Part shown: positions 35,386-43,898 of the stretch, one piece after another | Layout: each line of letters starts with the position of its first letter | Position numbering within the stretch: position 1 is the stretch's first letter | Assembly: GCA_009837445.1 (NCBI GenBank) | Contig: VXTM01000007.1 | Span: forward strand, 124,001-188,000 | Source: Acidimicrobiaceae bacterium | GTDB taxonomy: Bacteria; Actinomycetota; Acidimicrobiia; Acidimicrobiales; Aldehydirespiratoraceae | Length of the DNA: 64,000 nt | Direction of reading: 5' to 3' | The notes under the pieces: generated by a model | What the model was told of the DNA's origin: nothing | The model's database searches: none | Seen by the model: the letters and a program-made list of their open reading frames with translations, nothing else | Position numbers and translations under genes: made by a program

Positions 35386-36926
35386 GCCGGCTCGCTCACG
35401 GCTGTAGCTCGCTGTCTCAGGGCTGAGACTGCCCCCAGCAGGGCCGCGGCCAGCCCGGCCGCCACCAGCAACGACCCGATCAGGACCACCCCGTTGAGCG
35501 CGGCGTTGCCGTCCAGCGCTAGGGCCATGAGGTCAGGGTCATCGGCAATGAAGCCGGAGATGAGGTCGGCCAGCACCAGCAGGCCGCCGCCGGCGCCCAG
35601 CAGCACGATCGCGCCCACCGCCAGCCTCTGCTGGATGGGGCCCAGCAGCAGCTGCGACCAGGTCGCCAGAGCAGCCACACCGGCGATGAGGCCGGCCGCG
35701 ACGACGCCGTGGAACACCGACCAGGTGGCGGAGGTCTCGAGCAGGTCGAGGGGCTCGATCACGCGCAGAGCCCCGACCAGGGCGGCCGCTCCGAGGAGCT
35801 TGAGCGCCGCGCCCGCGCCCAGCATCGGGGTGCTCAGGAGCCGGTCCCGCGTCTTCGAGCCCCGCATCACCAGCTCGCCGACGCCGCCGGCGGTGGCCAC
35901 CACCGGAACGACGGCGGCCAGGCCGAAGGCCACGTAAACCAACCCGTCGCGAAGGTCCTGCGGGGCGGTGAAGTAGTCCTGTGACCAGCCGCCCATGGCC
36001 AGCAGGCCGAACAGCCCGACCACTATGAGGATGGCCTCGGGGCGGCTGGAGCGGGCATCGACGGCCTTGCCCACCGCGCTGAAGACGATGCCGAGCACCG
36101 GCACGGCCATGGCGTAGACCGCGGGCTGCTCCACCAGCCAGTCGAGCTGGAGCCAGATGTCGGGGCTCTCGGGCCGACCGAAGGCGACGGCCTGCCGGCC
36201 CCGCAGGTCTGCGTAGATGACGACGATGTTGGCGATGGCCACCGGCAGGGAGAACAGCCACACCACCGCGGTCACCAGCATCGACCACGAGAACGGGGGC
36301 ACGTCGAGGAGGCTCATGCCGGTCTGGCGCAGCGAGATAACGGTGGTGGCCACCACGATGGCCCCGAGCAGCAGGGCGACGATCACCATGCCGGTGCCGA
36401 GCAGCGTGAGGGCCATGGCGTCGCTCTCGTTGCCGGTCACACCGTCAAGCGCGCCCCAGCCCCCTCCCGCGAGCACCGAGGCGATCATGATCACCGCGCC
36501 GATCAGCCACGACCAGAACGACGCCAGCGCGGCCCGGGGGAAGGCCACATTTCCCGCCCCCACCTGGGCCGGCACAACGGCCAGGGCCAGGCCGAGCAGC
36601 AGCGGCATCACCACCAGCAGTACGAACGACACCCGGTAGAGCGTCCACATGCGGAAATAGGAGTTGAGGCCACCGAACAGGTCGTCGGGAGCCACCGCAT
36701 CGGTGCGTCCCAGCGACAGCAGCGCGCCGATGACGGCGGCGCCCAGCCCCAGCAGGAGCGACGTGACCACGAAGAGTCGGCCGACCTGCGCCGCGTCGTT
36801 GGTCATGAACGGCTGGGCCAGTCCCCGGGGCGCCCCCAGTGTCTCCGCCGGGGACGCCGGCGCGGCCGCGCCGTCGGCGTCAGCCGCAGCCTCCGATTCC
36901 GCGACGGGGGACTCGGTCAGCGTCAT
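35382..36926 (-). CDS. Haem-copper oxidase subunit I-like protein lacking the metal ligands
   Basis: 514 residues, about twelve membrane segments, with recognisable subunit I skeleton: VVPAQVGAGNVAFPR corresponds to ctaD FIPLQIGARDVAFPR, and QPAVYAMAVPVLGIV to HPEVYIIILPAFGVV. By this alignment the redox ligands are mostly replaced: ctaD His94 by Tyr97, His273 by Gln267, His322-His323 by Gln316-Asp317, His408 by Val404; only His410 (His406 here) and the Tyr cross-link position (Tyr271) remain. The reading frame is intact, so it is probably a functional non-redox protein, perhaps a structural or assembly partner. It has a TAGCAT box 9 bases before its ATG and heads the oxidase operon. Confidence 0.75.
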   Translation of the reverse strand: MTLTESPVAESEAAADADGAAAPASPAETLGAPRGLAQPFMTNDAAQVGRLFVVTSLLLGLGAAVIGALLSLGRTDAVAPDDLFGGLNSYFRMWTLYRVSFVLLVVMPLLLGLALAVVPAQVGAGNVAFPRAALASFWSWLIGAVIMIASVLAGGGWGALDGVTGNESDAMALTLLGTGMVIVALLLGAIVVATTVISLRQTGMSLLDVPPFSWSMLVTAVVWLFSLPVAIANIVVIYADLRGRQAVAFGRPESPDIWLQLDWLVEQPAVYAMAVPVLGIVFSAVGKAVDARSSRPEAILIVVGLFGLLAMGGWSQDYFTAPQDLRDGLVYVAFGLAAVVPVVATAGGVGELVMRGSKTRDRLLSTPMLGAGAALKLLGAAALVGALRVIEPLDLLETSATWSVFHGVVAAGLIAGVAALATWSQLLLGPIQQRLAVGAIVLLGAGGGLLVLADLISGFIADDPDLMALALDGNAALNGVVLIGSLLVAAGLAAALLGAVSALRQRATAVSEPA

Positions 36927-36935
36927 CGGGGGGCG

Positions 36936-36941
36936 ATGCTA
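36936..36941 (-). promoter_or_regulatory. Putative promoter box of the oxidase operon
   Basis: TAGCAT on the minus strand, nine bases before the ATG at 36926. It is consistent with the short-leader promoters elsewhere in the window, and would drive all genes down to ctaG. Confidence 0.4.
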
Positions 36942-36957
36942 CACATTGAGGATGGGG

Positions 36958-36974
36958 CCGCCGACAATCGGCGG
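36958..36974. terminator. Hairpin after ctaB
   Basis: CCGCCG, five-base loop, CGGCGG (36958-36974) lies in the 109-bp spacer between the ctaB stop and the start of the subunit-I-like gene, both on the minus strand. It could terminate ctaB transcription, but no T-run is present. Confidence 0.35.
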
Positions 36975-37035
36975 CGGCGCCGGGGGGCCGGCGGGAGGCA
37001 CGATGAGCCGGCGCGGGAGCAACCCTTCCCCATCT

Positions 37036-37944
37036 CTAGAACCCGTGGCGGATCAGAACGTCGGCCGCGACTGCTCCGAAGAGCGCAACGATGTAGGCGT
37101 TCGACCAGCCGAACAACCGCATCGACCGGGTCGGGTCCGGACGGCGGAGCACGTCGACGGCCAGCGCCAGGAAGCCCGCGCCCAACACCAGCGCAGCCAG
37201 GACATACAGCACGCCCATCGATGCGACCGGCACAAGCAGCAGGGTCAGGGCCCACAGCACGACCGTGTAGGCGACGATGCGGCGAGCGGTCGCTCTGAGC
37301 CCGGCCACCGCCGGGAGCATCGGCACGTCGGCGGCCTCATAGTCGCTGCGGTAGCGGATGGCGAGGGCCCAGAAGTGGGGCGGCGTCCAGTAGAAGATCA
37401 CTGCGAACAGCACCACCGGGGCCCAGTCCAGTGATCCGGTCACCGCGGTCCAGCCGACGAGGGTCGGCACCGCTCCGGCCGCGCCGCCGATCACGATATT
37501 GCGGATGGAGGTCCGCTTGAGCCATAGCGAGTAGACGAACACGTAGAACAAGGCCGCGGCGGCGGCCAGCGCAGCCGACAGGAGGTTCACGAAGGCCCAC
37601 AGCCACACGAAGGAGCCCGCGGTGAGGGCCACCGCGAAGACGATCGCCTCGGTAGGACGGACCGCTCCGGTGACCAGGGGTCGATTCCGGGTGCGATGCA
37701 TCAGCCGGTCGATGTCGCGGTCGACGTACATGTTGAGTGCGTTGGCCCCGCCGGCGGCCATGGAGCCCCCCACGACGGTGGCCCCTATCAGCCACAGCGA
37801 GGGCAGGCCCCGCTCGGCCAGAACCATCGAGGGAACCGTGGTGACCAGCAGCAACTCGACTATGCGAGGCTTCGTCAGCGCCACGAAGGCCGCCGCGCGA
37901 GTTCGCCGGGGGGCGCGCAGCTTTCCGATGATGGGTGCGGCCAC
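37036..37944 (-). CDS. ctaB: Protoheme IX farnesyltransferase (haem O synthase)
   Basis: UbiA-superfamily prenyltransferase of 302 residues that attaches farnesyl to haem b, giving haem O. The first Asp-rich motif (NMYVDRDIDRLMHRT) and DYEAADVPMLP in the second half mark the active site; eight or nine membrane segments are visible. The start is a GTG at 37944, six bases after TAGCCT on the minus strand, with no ribosome site. It is divergent from ctaA across a 185-bp spacer. Confidence 0.93.
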   Translation of the reverse strand: MAAPIIGKLRAPRRTRAAAFVALTKPRIVELLLVTTVPSMVLAERGLPSLWLIGATVVGGSMAAGGANALNMYVDRDIDRLMHRTRNRPLVTGAVRPTEAIVFAVALTAGSFVWLWAFVNLLSAALAAAAALFYVFVYSLWLKRTSIRNIVIGGAAGAVPTLVGWTAVTGSLDWAPVVLFAVIFYWTPPHFWALAIRYRSDYEAADVPMLPAVAGLRATARRIVAYTVVLWALTLLLVPVASMGVLYVLAALVLGAGFLALAVDVLRRPDPTRSMRLFGWSNAYIVALFGAVAADVLIRHGF

Positions 37945-37950
37945 GCCAGA

Positions 37951-37956
37951 AGGCTA
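37951..37956 (-). promoter_or_regulatory. Leaderless -10 box of ctaB
   Basis: TAGCCT on the minus strand, six bases (TCTGGC), then GTG at 37944. Confidence 0.5.
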
Positions 37957-38117
37957 GGAGGTTGAGAGGGTCATCCGGCGGCCAAATCGGGAATCTGGCC
38001 GCTGTTTCCCGCTCTTGTTCGCTCCGCTCACGGGCCGCTCGGGCCACGGCCTCGCTCAATACGGCGCCAGGACCCTTGCGAGTCGTCGCCTACCCGCTCG
38101 GCCTCTGAGTTTGGCCG

Positions 38118-38123
38118 TACCAT
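38118..38123 (+). promoter_or_regulatory. Leaderless -10 box of ctaA
   Basis: TACCAT followed by six bases (CGACAC) and the GTG start of ctaA at 38130; no ribosome site is visible. Confidence 0.5.
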
Positions 38124-38129
38124 CGACAC

Positions 38130-39068
38130 GTGGCACCGATCACATGCGCCCGTCTCACGCGGTTCGCCCTATGGGCCCTCGCGGTCATCGTGGTGACCGG
38201 TGCCGCGGTGCGCCTCACCGGCTCGGGTCTGGGCTGCGAGGACTGGCCCACCTGCTCCGAGGATCGATTCATCGCCGACCTCGAGTACCACGCTCTGGTG
38301 GAGTTCGTGAACCGGCTCTTCACCGGCGTCGTGGCCATCGCGGTGATCGCCGCCGTGCTGGGCTCGGTACTGCGCCGGCCCCGGCGATCGGACCTGACCG
38401 CCCTGTCGCTCGGCCTGGTAGCCGGCGTGCTGGCCCAGGTCGCGTTGGGCGCCCTCCTGGTGTTGTCCGAACTCGATCCCCGCTTCACCATGGGGCACTT
38501 CCTGCTGTCGATGGTGCTGCTGTGGAACGCGGCGGTACTCGATGCCAGGGCCCGAGCGGGCGCGGGCATCGAGGACACGACGTCGCGGCCCGAAAACGCT
38601 AGGCGGCCCGGCAGTGCGGGCCGGTTCATGCGGTGGACGGTGCTGGCCGTGGGAGCGGTGCTGCTGGTCAGCGGAACCCTGGTCACCGGGGCCGGCCCTC
38701 ATGCCGGCGACAGCCGGGCGGAGAGACTCCCGCTGCTGGTGCGGGAGGTCGCCCGGATCCACAGCATCATCGCACTGATCCTGCTAGGGATGGTGGTGTG
38801 GACGTGGTGGCGGCTGCGGACGGTGAGATCCACCGACCGCGCGCGGATGGGCCGGGTGGCCGTGTTGTTGGCCGTTCAGGGCGCGGTCGGCTACACGCAG
38901 TACTTCGCGGGCGTTCCCGCCCTGCTGGTCGGGATCCACGTGGCACTGGCGTCGGTCACCTGGATCGAGATCGTCAAGGCGGCCCACGCTCCGGGAGCCC
39001 GAGCAGCAGCCGAAGCCGAACGACCCGAGCCGGTCGGTGGGGCCGCGATGGCCGGAGCCCGACCGTGA
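38130..39068 (+). CDS. ctaA: Haem A synthase (COX15/CtaA)
   Basis: Eight-helix membrane enzyme of 312 residues that oxidises the haem O methyl group to formyl for the aa3 oxidase. The extracytoplasmic Cys pair is GCEDWPTC after the first helix, and haem-ligand His residues are visible in [17 protein letters not shown] and VGIHVALAS. In the TM2 loop the usual His reads [10 protein letters not shown], with an Asn, as in other actinobacterial enzymes that have 'EFGNR'. The GTG start has a TACCAT box six bases upstream. clpS overlaps its stop (GTGA). Confidence 0.92.
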   Translation: MAPITCARLTRFALWALAVIVVTGAAVRLTGSGLGCEDWPTCSEDRFIADLEYHALVEFVNRLFTGVVAIAVIAAVLGSVLRRPRRSDLTALSLGLVAGVLAQVALGALLVLSELDPRFTMGHFLLSMVLLWNAAVLDARARAGAGIEDTTSRPENARRPGSAGRFMRWTVLAVGAVLLVSGTLVTGAGPHAGDSRAERLPLLVREVARIHSIIALILLGMVVWTWWRLRTVRSTDRARMGRVAVLLAVQGAVGYTQYFAGVPALLVGIHVALASVTWIEIVKAAHAPGARAAAEAERPEPVGGAAMAGARP

Positions 39069-39370
39069 GACCGCTGGCCGCCACATCGCCGGTGACCGCG
39101 CCGGTCAAGGATCCGGTCGATGAGACCGACCGCCGTCCCGATCTGCCCTGGAAGGTGATCGTGCTCGACGACCCGGTCAACTTGATGTCCTACGTCACCT
39201 ACGTGTTCCGTAAGCTGTTCGGCTACTCGCAACAGAAGGCGCACCGCCTGATGATGCAGGTCCACACCGAGGGCAAGGCGGTGGTGGCGTCCGGGCAGAA
39301 GGAAAAGGCCGAGTTCGATGTCTACCGGCTGCACGAGCACGGCCTGTGGGCGATCCTCGAGCAGGACTGA
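39065..39370 (+). CDS. clpS: ATP-dependent Clp protease adaptor ClpS
   Basis: N-end-rule adaptor of 101 residues that docks on ClpA/ClpC and hands over substrates. The core [20 protein letters not shown] gives the degron pocket Asp and Asn; [21 protein letters not shown] and the His of the pocket follow. The GTG at 39065 overlaps the ctaA stop as GTGA; the stop TGA is shared with the next gene's ATG (TGATG). An unstructured N-terminal arm of about 25 residues precedes the core. Confidence 0.95.
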   Translation: MRPLAATSPVTAPVKDPVDETDRRPDLPWKVIVLDDPVNLMSYVTYVFRKLFGYSQQKAHRLMMQVHTEGKAVVASGQKEKAEFDVYRLHEHGLWAILEQD

Positions 39371-39858
39371 TGCCGGGCGCGAGATTCAGACCCGGTCCTG
39401 ACGGCATCCGCGTAAACCTGCGAGACCACGAGCGGGCCGGCCTGGCCGCAATCCTCGAGCAGTTCCGGCAGCTGCTGGTGGGGGGCAAGGATCCCTCCCT
39501 GCTCCGCTTCCAGCCGCCGGTGCACATCCACGACCGCCGGGCCTCCGACGAGTTCTGGGAGATGACCGGCGACTCGCTGCTGCGACACCGGCTGGAGGCG
39601 ATCGACACCGTCGAGGCCGGGTTGGACGGCGCCCCGCTGGATGACGACGGAGTCGCCGCCTGGATGCAGACCATCAACAGCGTGCGCCTCTACCTGGGCA
39701 ACACGCTGGAGGTCGGCGCGGCCACCTTCAACCCGCCACAGGAGGGCGAGCAGCCCCAAGAAGCGGCCCGGTACGTGCTGTACGAGTGGTTGGGCGGCCT
39801 GCTCGACCAACTCGTGGCGGTGGCGGCCTCCGATCTCCCGCCCGGCACCGACGACTGA
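39370..39858 (+). CDS. DUF2017 family protein
   Basis: 162 residues, start ATG 39370 overlapping the ClpS stop by one base (TGATG). Helical, soluble, with RVNLRDHERAGLAAILEQF near the start and VRLYLGNTLEV in the middle. DUF2017 proteins almost always sit behind clpS in actinobacteria and probably belong to the same regulatory function, though no activity is known. It ends 31 bases before the Rieske oxygenase gene, but that gene has its own leaderless promoter. Confidence 0.85.
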   Translation: MPGARFRPGPDGIRVNLRDHERAGLAAILEQFRQLLVGGKDPSLLRFQPPVHIHDRRASDEFWEMTGDSLLRHRLEAIDTVEAGLDGAPLDDDGVAAWMQTINSVRLYLGNTLEVGAATFNPPQEGEQPQEAARYVLYEWLGGLLDQLVAVAASDLPPGTDD

Positions 39859-39877
39859 GACGCCGAAGTCTGACGAG

Positions 39878-39883
39878 TAGTCT
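39878..39883 (+). promoter_or_regulatory. Leaderless -10 box of the Rieske oxygenase gene
   Basis: TAGTCT, six bases (CGAACG), then ATG at 39890; no ribosome site, implying separate transcription from clpS-DUF2017. Confidence 0.5.
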
Positions 39884-39889
39884 CGAACG

Positions 39890-40975
39890 ATGCCGGTGCT
39901 GCGCGAGGAGCCTCCCAACACACCGCTGCCCTCCCCGTTCCCCGAGGGCTGGTACTTCGTCGCGAGCCGCAGAGCCCTGGAGAAGGCCGGGATCGTCCGC
40001 AAAACCTGGATGGGCGCCGAGATCGTCGCCTGGTGCGACGACACCGGGCAGGTCTGCGTCGCGGAGGCCTACTGCCCCCACCTGGGCGCCGACCTGGGGC
40101 CCGCCGCAGGGGCGCGGGTGCGCGACGGCCGACTTGTCTGTGGCTTCCACGGCTTCGAGTACGACACCGGAGGCCAGTGTGTCGCTACTCCCTTCGCGCC
40201 GCCGGTGAAGGCGGCCCGGCTGCGGGTCTTCGAACCGCGGGAGATCGCCGGCCTCGTATTCGCCTGGTGGGGAATCGACGGGCGTCAGTCGCAATGGCAC
40301 CTGCCCGCGGATGAGCCGGACCAGGCCGGCTGGAGCGGCCTGCACATCTGGACCTCACGTTTTGCCGGCCATCCCCAGGAGACCACCGAGAACTCGGTGG
40401 ATCTGGCCCATTTGCGCTACGTGCACGGATACGACAGCGTCAGCCGGGTCGAGGCGCTGACGGTGGACGGGCACCTGCTGCTGAGCGATTTCGACTTCGC
40501 CACCACCCGGAAGATCACCCGGTTCGCCTCAACCAAACTCAAGGTGTCCGCCAAGACACTCGTCGCCGGTCTGGGCTACTCGTTCGTGGAGATACGCGAG
40601 CACACCATCGGCCTGGACATGCGCCTGTGGATACTGGCGACCCCCGTCGACGGCACCATCATCGAGCTGTCGGTGGTCTCCCAGACGGGCGAGATACGCG
40701 GCCCGAACCGCTGGATCGCGGGTCTGGGATTCCTTCCGGTGAGACTGCGGGCCCCCATCATGAACAGGATCATGGCGTCCTTCGAGCGGCGAGACGTGTT
40801 GCAGGACGTGCCGATCTGGAGCGCCAAGAGCTACCGGTCCCGCCCGCGCCTGGCCCGTTCCGACGGAGAGATCATGCGGTACCGCGCCTACTGCTCCCAG
40901 TTCTATCCCGACCTGCCGGCTACGGCCGGCGACACTGGGACTGTCGTCGACCTGCGGGCAGCAGCCGACGGATAG
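39890..40975 (+). CDS. Rieske non-haem iron oxygenase, steroid/sterol-type candidate
   Basis: 361 residues. The Rieske cluster motif is CPHLG with Cys62 and His64, and CGFHG with Cys84 and His87. The mononuclear iron site is in ENSVDLAHLRYVHGY (bridging Asp171, His174, His179). The N-terminal EGWYFVASRRALEKAGIVRKTW is as in single-component-type Rieske proteins. The pattern N-x2-D-x2-HL-x3-H resembles KshA-, DAF-36/Neverland- and SdmA-like oxygenases that act on steroids; aromatic dioxygenases differ in this part. Substrate assignment to a sterol is inference. The neighbours (FAD oxidoreductase, P450s, RND transporter) and the SMT homologue nearby agree with it. No reductase or ferredoxin partner is seen. 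Confidence 0.8.
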   Translation: MPVLREEPPNTPLPSPFPEGWYFVASRRALEKAGIVRKTWMGAEIVAWCDDTGQVCVAEAYCPHLGADLGPAAGARVRDGRLVCGFHGFEYDTGGQCVATPFAPPVKAARLRVFEPREIAGLVFAWWGIDGRQSQWHLPADEPDQAGWSGLHIWTSRFAGHPQETTENSVDLAHLRYVHGYDSVSRVEALTVDGHLLLSDFDFATTRKITRFASTKLKVSAKTLVAGLGYSFVEIREHTIGLDMRLWILATPVDGTIIELSVVSQTGEIRGPNRWIAGLGFLPVRLRAPIMNRIMASFERRDVLQDVPIWSAKSYRSRPRLARSDGEIMRYRAYCSQFYPDLPATAGDTGTVVDLRAAADG

Positions 40976-40996
40976 AGGGACATCGAGCGGCAGGCA

Positions 40997-42385
40997 GTGA
41001 CCACCTCCGAGACGCGGACCATGCCGCGGCGGATCGCCATCGTCGGCGGAGGTGTCTCGGGACTGGGAGCCGCATGGGCACTGAACCATCATCCGGACCG
41101 CTTCGACTTCCGGTTGTTCGAGGCGCAGGCGCGAATCGGCGGCAACGCGATCACAGCCGACATGCCGCAGGACGACGGCCAGTCGATTCCCTTCGACATC
41201 TCGGTCACCGCCTGCATCCCGTCGGTGTACGACCACATCGTGCTGTTGATGGAGAGGTTCGGGATCGAGCTGATCGACACCCGGTTCAGCTACAGCGTCA
41301 AATACGGCGGCCAGATCTACGCCCACGACTTCGACTCGGAGATCAGGGAGCAGCTTCAGGACGAGATCGAGAGATTCCAACGTCTCCTGCAGCGCCTGCA
41401 CTCGTTCGGCTGGCTGACCCGCTCCCAGTCCAAGCTGCTGAACGCGATCAATCCCTTCAACTACGTCAGCATGGGGACGGTCCTGAACCTGGGCGGGTTC
41501 TCCGGCGACTTCAGGTACAAGATTCTCAAGCCCATGTTCGTCAACTTCCTGATGGCGACGAACGTGTTCGACATGCCCGCTTCCCTCTTCGCTCGCTATC
41601 TCGAGTTCTTCGACATTGAGTCGGCCACTCCGATGCAGACATGGGATCAGGGCACACGTCACCTCTATGAGCAGCTGTCGGCCGGCTTCGGGGACAAGAT
41701 CTACCTGAGCCGGCCTGTCCGGAAGGTGTACCGGTCGGAGTCGAAGGTCGTGGTCGAGGACTCCGGCGGGGTGCGGGAGACGTTCGACGACGTGATCTTC
41801 GCCTGCAACGCCAACCAGACCCTGATGATCCTCGACAAGCCCACGAGCCTGGAGCGCTACCTGCTCTCGTCGATCCGGTACGAGAGCGAACTCCACAACC
41901 ACACCCTCGTCCACCATGACTCGTCCGTGCTGCCAGACAACGAGGCGAGGCCACTGACGACGCGGAGCAATCACATCGAGCAGTACGGGGTGAGACCGGA
42001 CAACTACGAGATCACCTACATCATGCACAACCAGCAGCCGTGGGCCGGTCGCTCCGACAAGCCCTGCCTGGTCACCTACAACCCGATCAGTCCCATCGAC
42101 GAGGAGAAGATCGTCAAGCGGTGGTGGTTCCAGCACGTCGTGCACGACGTGCGCCACGTTGCGGTGCTCGTGAACCTGTTCCGCTTCATCCAGGGCAGGC
42201 GTCGGACATGGCACTGCGGCGCCCACACGCTGATCAACAGCCAGGAGACCTGTCTGGTGACCGGGCTCGCGGCGGCCAGGCAGATGGGCGCGGACTACCA
42301 CTTCGACGATCCCGCGGCCAAGCGTTCGTTCAACTACTACGGGAGCATCATGTACGGCTCGCGATTCCGCAAGGTCCCGCAATGA
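40997..42385 (+). CDS. FAD-dependent oxidoreductase, amine-oxidase/protoporphyrinogen-oxidase-like superfamily
   Basis: 462 residues from a GTG at 40997, 21 bases after the Rieske gene stop. The FAD fold is RRIAIVGGGVSGLGAAWALN; the second signature part (RIGGNAITADMPQDDG) and the C-terminal GAHTLINSQETCLVTGLAA contribute to FAD binding. It resembles the predicted NAD/FAD-binding proteins of the COG2907 type and related flavin desaturases, often near lipid-modifying genes. It could introduce a double bond or oxidise a hydroxyl in the substrate of its neighbours (inference). Tandem position suggests co-transcription with the Rieske protein. Confidence 0.75.
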   Translation: MTTSETRTMPRRIAIVGGGVSGLGAAWALNHHPDRFDFRLFEAQARIGGNAITADMPQDDGQSIPFDISVTACIPSVYDHIVLLMERFGIELIDTRFSYSVKYGGQIYAHDFDSEIREQLQDEIERFQRLLQRLHSFGWLTRSQSKLLNAINPFNYVSMGTVLNLGGFSGDFRYKILKPMFVNFLMATNVFDMPASLFARYLEFFDIESATPMQTWDQGTRHLYEQLSAGFGDKIYLSRPVRKVYRSESKVVVEDSGGVRETFDDVIFACNANQTLMILDKPTSLERYLLSSIRYESELHNHTLVHHDSSVLPDNEARPLTTRSNHIEQYGVRPDNYEITYIMHNQQPWAGRSDKPCLVTYNPISPIDEEKIVKRWWFQHVVHDVRHVAVLVNLFRFIQGRRRTWHCGAHTLINSQETCLVTGLAAARQMGADYHFDDPAAKRSFNYYGSIMYGSRFRKVPQ

Positions 42386-42421
42386 CCCCGAGATCACAGC
42401 AGCGCGCTGAGCCCTCGAAGG

Positions 42422-42437
42422 CCGGCCATCTGGCCGG
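42422..42437. repeat. Short hairpin after the FAD oxidoreductase gene
   Basis: CCGGCC, loop ATCT, GGCCGG: a six-base stem. It may end the Rieske-FAD transcript. No T-run. Confidence 0.4.
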
Positions 42438-42551
42438 ATCGCAGCTATGGTTGTAGGCGAGATCGACAAGGCGACCCTGCGAGGGTTAGTCCTCAGTCAG
42501 GCGGGGGTGGACGCGATGGCCGGCACCGGCGAACACAGCGGCTATCGGAGC

Positions 42552-42571
42552 CTGCCCCGCCAACGGGGCAG
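42552..42571. repeat. Strong hairpin before the P450 gene
   Basis: CTGCCCCG (42552-42559), loop CCAA, CGGGGCAG (42564-42571): an eight-base perfect stem in the 264-bp spacer, 78 bases before the chosen P450 start. It could be a terminator of the previous unit or a leader structure. Confidence 0.45.
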
Positions 42572-42649
42572 TCTGCCGTTTCGTGGCTGGGCACGTCGTC
42601 TAGCATGGAGGCGGTTGCCTCTTCCGCCGTTGCCTTGGAGGCTCGAACG

Positions 42650-43852
42650 GTGATCGATCCGGCAGTCTGGGCCGATCCCTATCCGTTCTATGAGAGGCTC
42701 CGCCGGGAGCGTCCCGTGTGGCTGGTGCCAGGACTCGATTTGGCCTACATCGCCACCCACGATCTCATCGTGGACGCCGTCCGCCGGATCGACGATTTCT
42801 CCAGCCACCTCGACATGCTGGTCATCACCGGCGACGACGGCAACCCCGACCTGTTCCACACCGAGGAGTTCGGCGAGGGCACCACCACCCTGGCCACCGC
42901 CGACCCGCCCGAGCACACCGTTCACCGCAGCCTGGTATTCCCCGAGTTGGTCGCCCGCCGCATGGAGGCCATGCGACCCGAAATCGAGGTCTTCATCGAC
43001 GAGCGGTTGGCCGTCGCCCGATCCCAGGGGACCAGGGTGGAGTGGGCCAACACCGTGGCCCATCCTGTGCCCGCCCGGGTCATCGGACGGCTTATTGGCT
43101 TGCCCGACGAAGACTGGCCCCAGGTGATGAAGTGGGCCCTCGACGGCGGCAGGGTGCTGGCAGGCTTGTTCACTCGGCAGGACCTCATCGCCTTGACCAA
43201 AGAGCCGAATGGGGCGAACAGGTTTCTGTACACCAAGCTGAGTGAAGCCAGCAACGACCCCGGCGACGACCTCTTGGGCGTGTGCGCCCAAGCGGTGGCC
43301 AGCGGCGATCTGGATGTGGGCGACGCCGTCGGCACCCTCACCGTGCTGCTCGGCGCCGGCGGAGAATCCACTGCATCGCTGATCGGGAACGCCGTGCGGA
43401 TGCTGGCCGACGATCCCTCCCTTCAGGAGCAAGTCCGGGCCGACCACGGCCTCATCGAGCGCTTCATCGAGGAAGCCGTACGGCTCGAATCGCCGTTTCG
43501 AGGCCACTACCGCCAGGTGAAGCGCGACTGCGAACTGGGGGGCTTCACCCTCACTGCTGGCACCACCGCTTTCTTGCTGTGGTCGTCGGCCAACCGCGAC
43601 CCGGCCGAGTTCGACCGGCCCGACGAAGTGGTTCTGGACCGCCGCTTACCCCGCAGCCACCTGGCCTTTGGACGGGGCATCCACCACTGCGTAGGCGCTC
43701 CGCTGGCCCGCCTGGAGACCCTCTGCTCGCTAGAGCGTCTGCTGCGAGACACCTCGTGGTTCAGTCTGGCCGACGACGACCAGCCCCGCTGGGAGAAGAG
43801 CATGTTCGTGCGCCGCCACGAGCACCTCCCCCTGGACGTGACCTGGAACTAG
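42650..43852 (+). CDS. Cytochrome P450 (bacterial class I type)
   Basis: About 400 residues from GTG 42650. That start is chosen because GGAGG lies 8 bases upstream and VIDPAVWADPYPFYERLR is the usual P450 opening; ATG 42605 would add 15 residues. I-helix TVLLGAGGESTASLIG has the Gly-Glu-x-Thr oxygen-activation motif, ExxR is EEAVRLES, and the haem-Cys loop reads FGRGIHHCVGAPLARLE. It is soluble and needs an external ferredoxin and reductase, none of which is next to it. The function cannot be fixed; position between the Rieske/FAD pair and an RND transporter suggests a lipid or terpenoid pathway. Confidence 0.9.
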   Translation: MIDPAVWADPYPFYERLRRERPVWLVPGLDLAYIATHDLIVDAVRRIDDFSSHLDMLVITGDDGNPDLFHTEEFGEGTTTLATADPPEHTVHRSLVFPELVARRMEAMRPEIEVFIDERLAVARSQGTRVEWANTVAHPVPARVIGRLIGLPDEDWPQVMKWALDGGRVLAGLFTRQDLIALTKEPNGANRFLYTKLSEASNDPGDDLLGVCAQAVASGDLDVGDAVGTLTVLLGAGGESTASLIGNAVRMLADDPSLQEQVRADHGLIERFIEEAVRLESPFRGHYRQVKRDCELGGFTLTAGTTAFLLWSSANRDPAEFDRPDEVVLDRRLPRSHLAFGRGIHHCVGAPLARLETLCSLERLLRDTSWFSLADDDQPRWEKSMFVRRHEHLPLDVTWN

Positions 43853-43884
43853 CCCCCTGCCTTAGAGGGCCGACGCTCGGAAGG

Positions 43885-43890
43885 TACAGT
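43885..43890 (+). promoter_or_regulatory. -10-like box before the RND transporter gene
   Basis: TACAGT ends 8 bases before the ATG at 43899, with no ribosome site; leaderless pattern. Confidence 0.35.
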
Positions 43891-43898
43891 GACGCGCC

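Noticed and set aside
35382-36926. Calling the subunit-I-like gene a pseudogene
   Set aside because: The reading frame is intact, overlaps its neighbour precisely, and keeps membrane topology; ligand loss alone does not make a pseudogene.
40529-42469. Long antisense frame on the minus strand (646 codons) over the FAD oxidoreductase
   Set aside because: The plus-strand protein has FAD-binding motifs across the whole length; the antisense frame has no recognisable domains.
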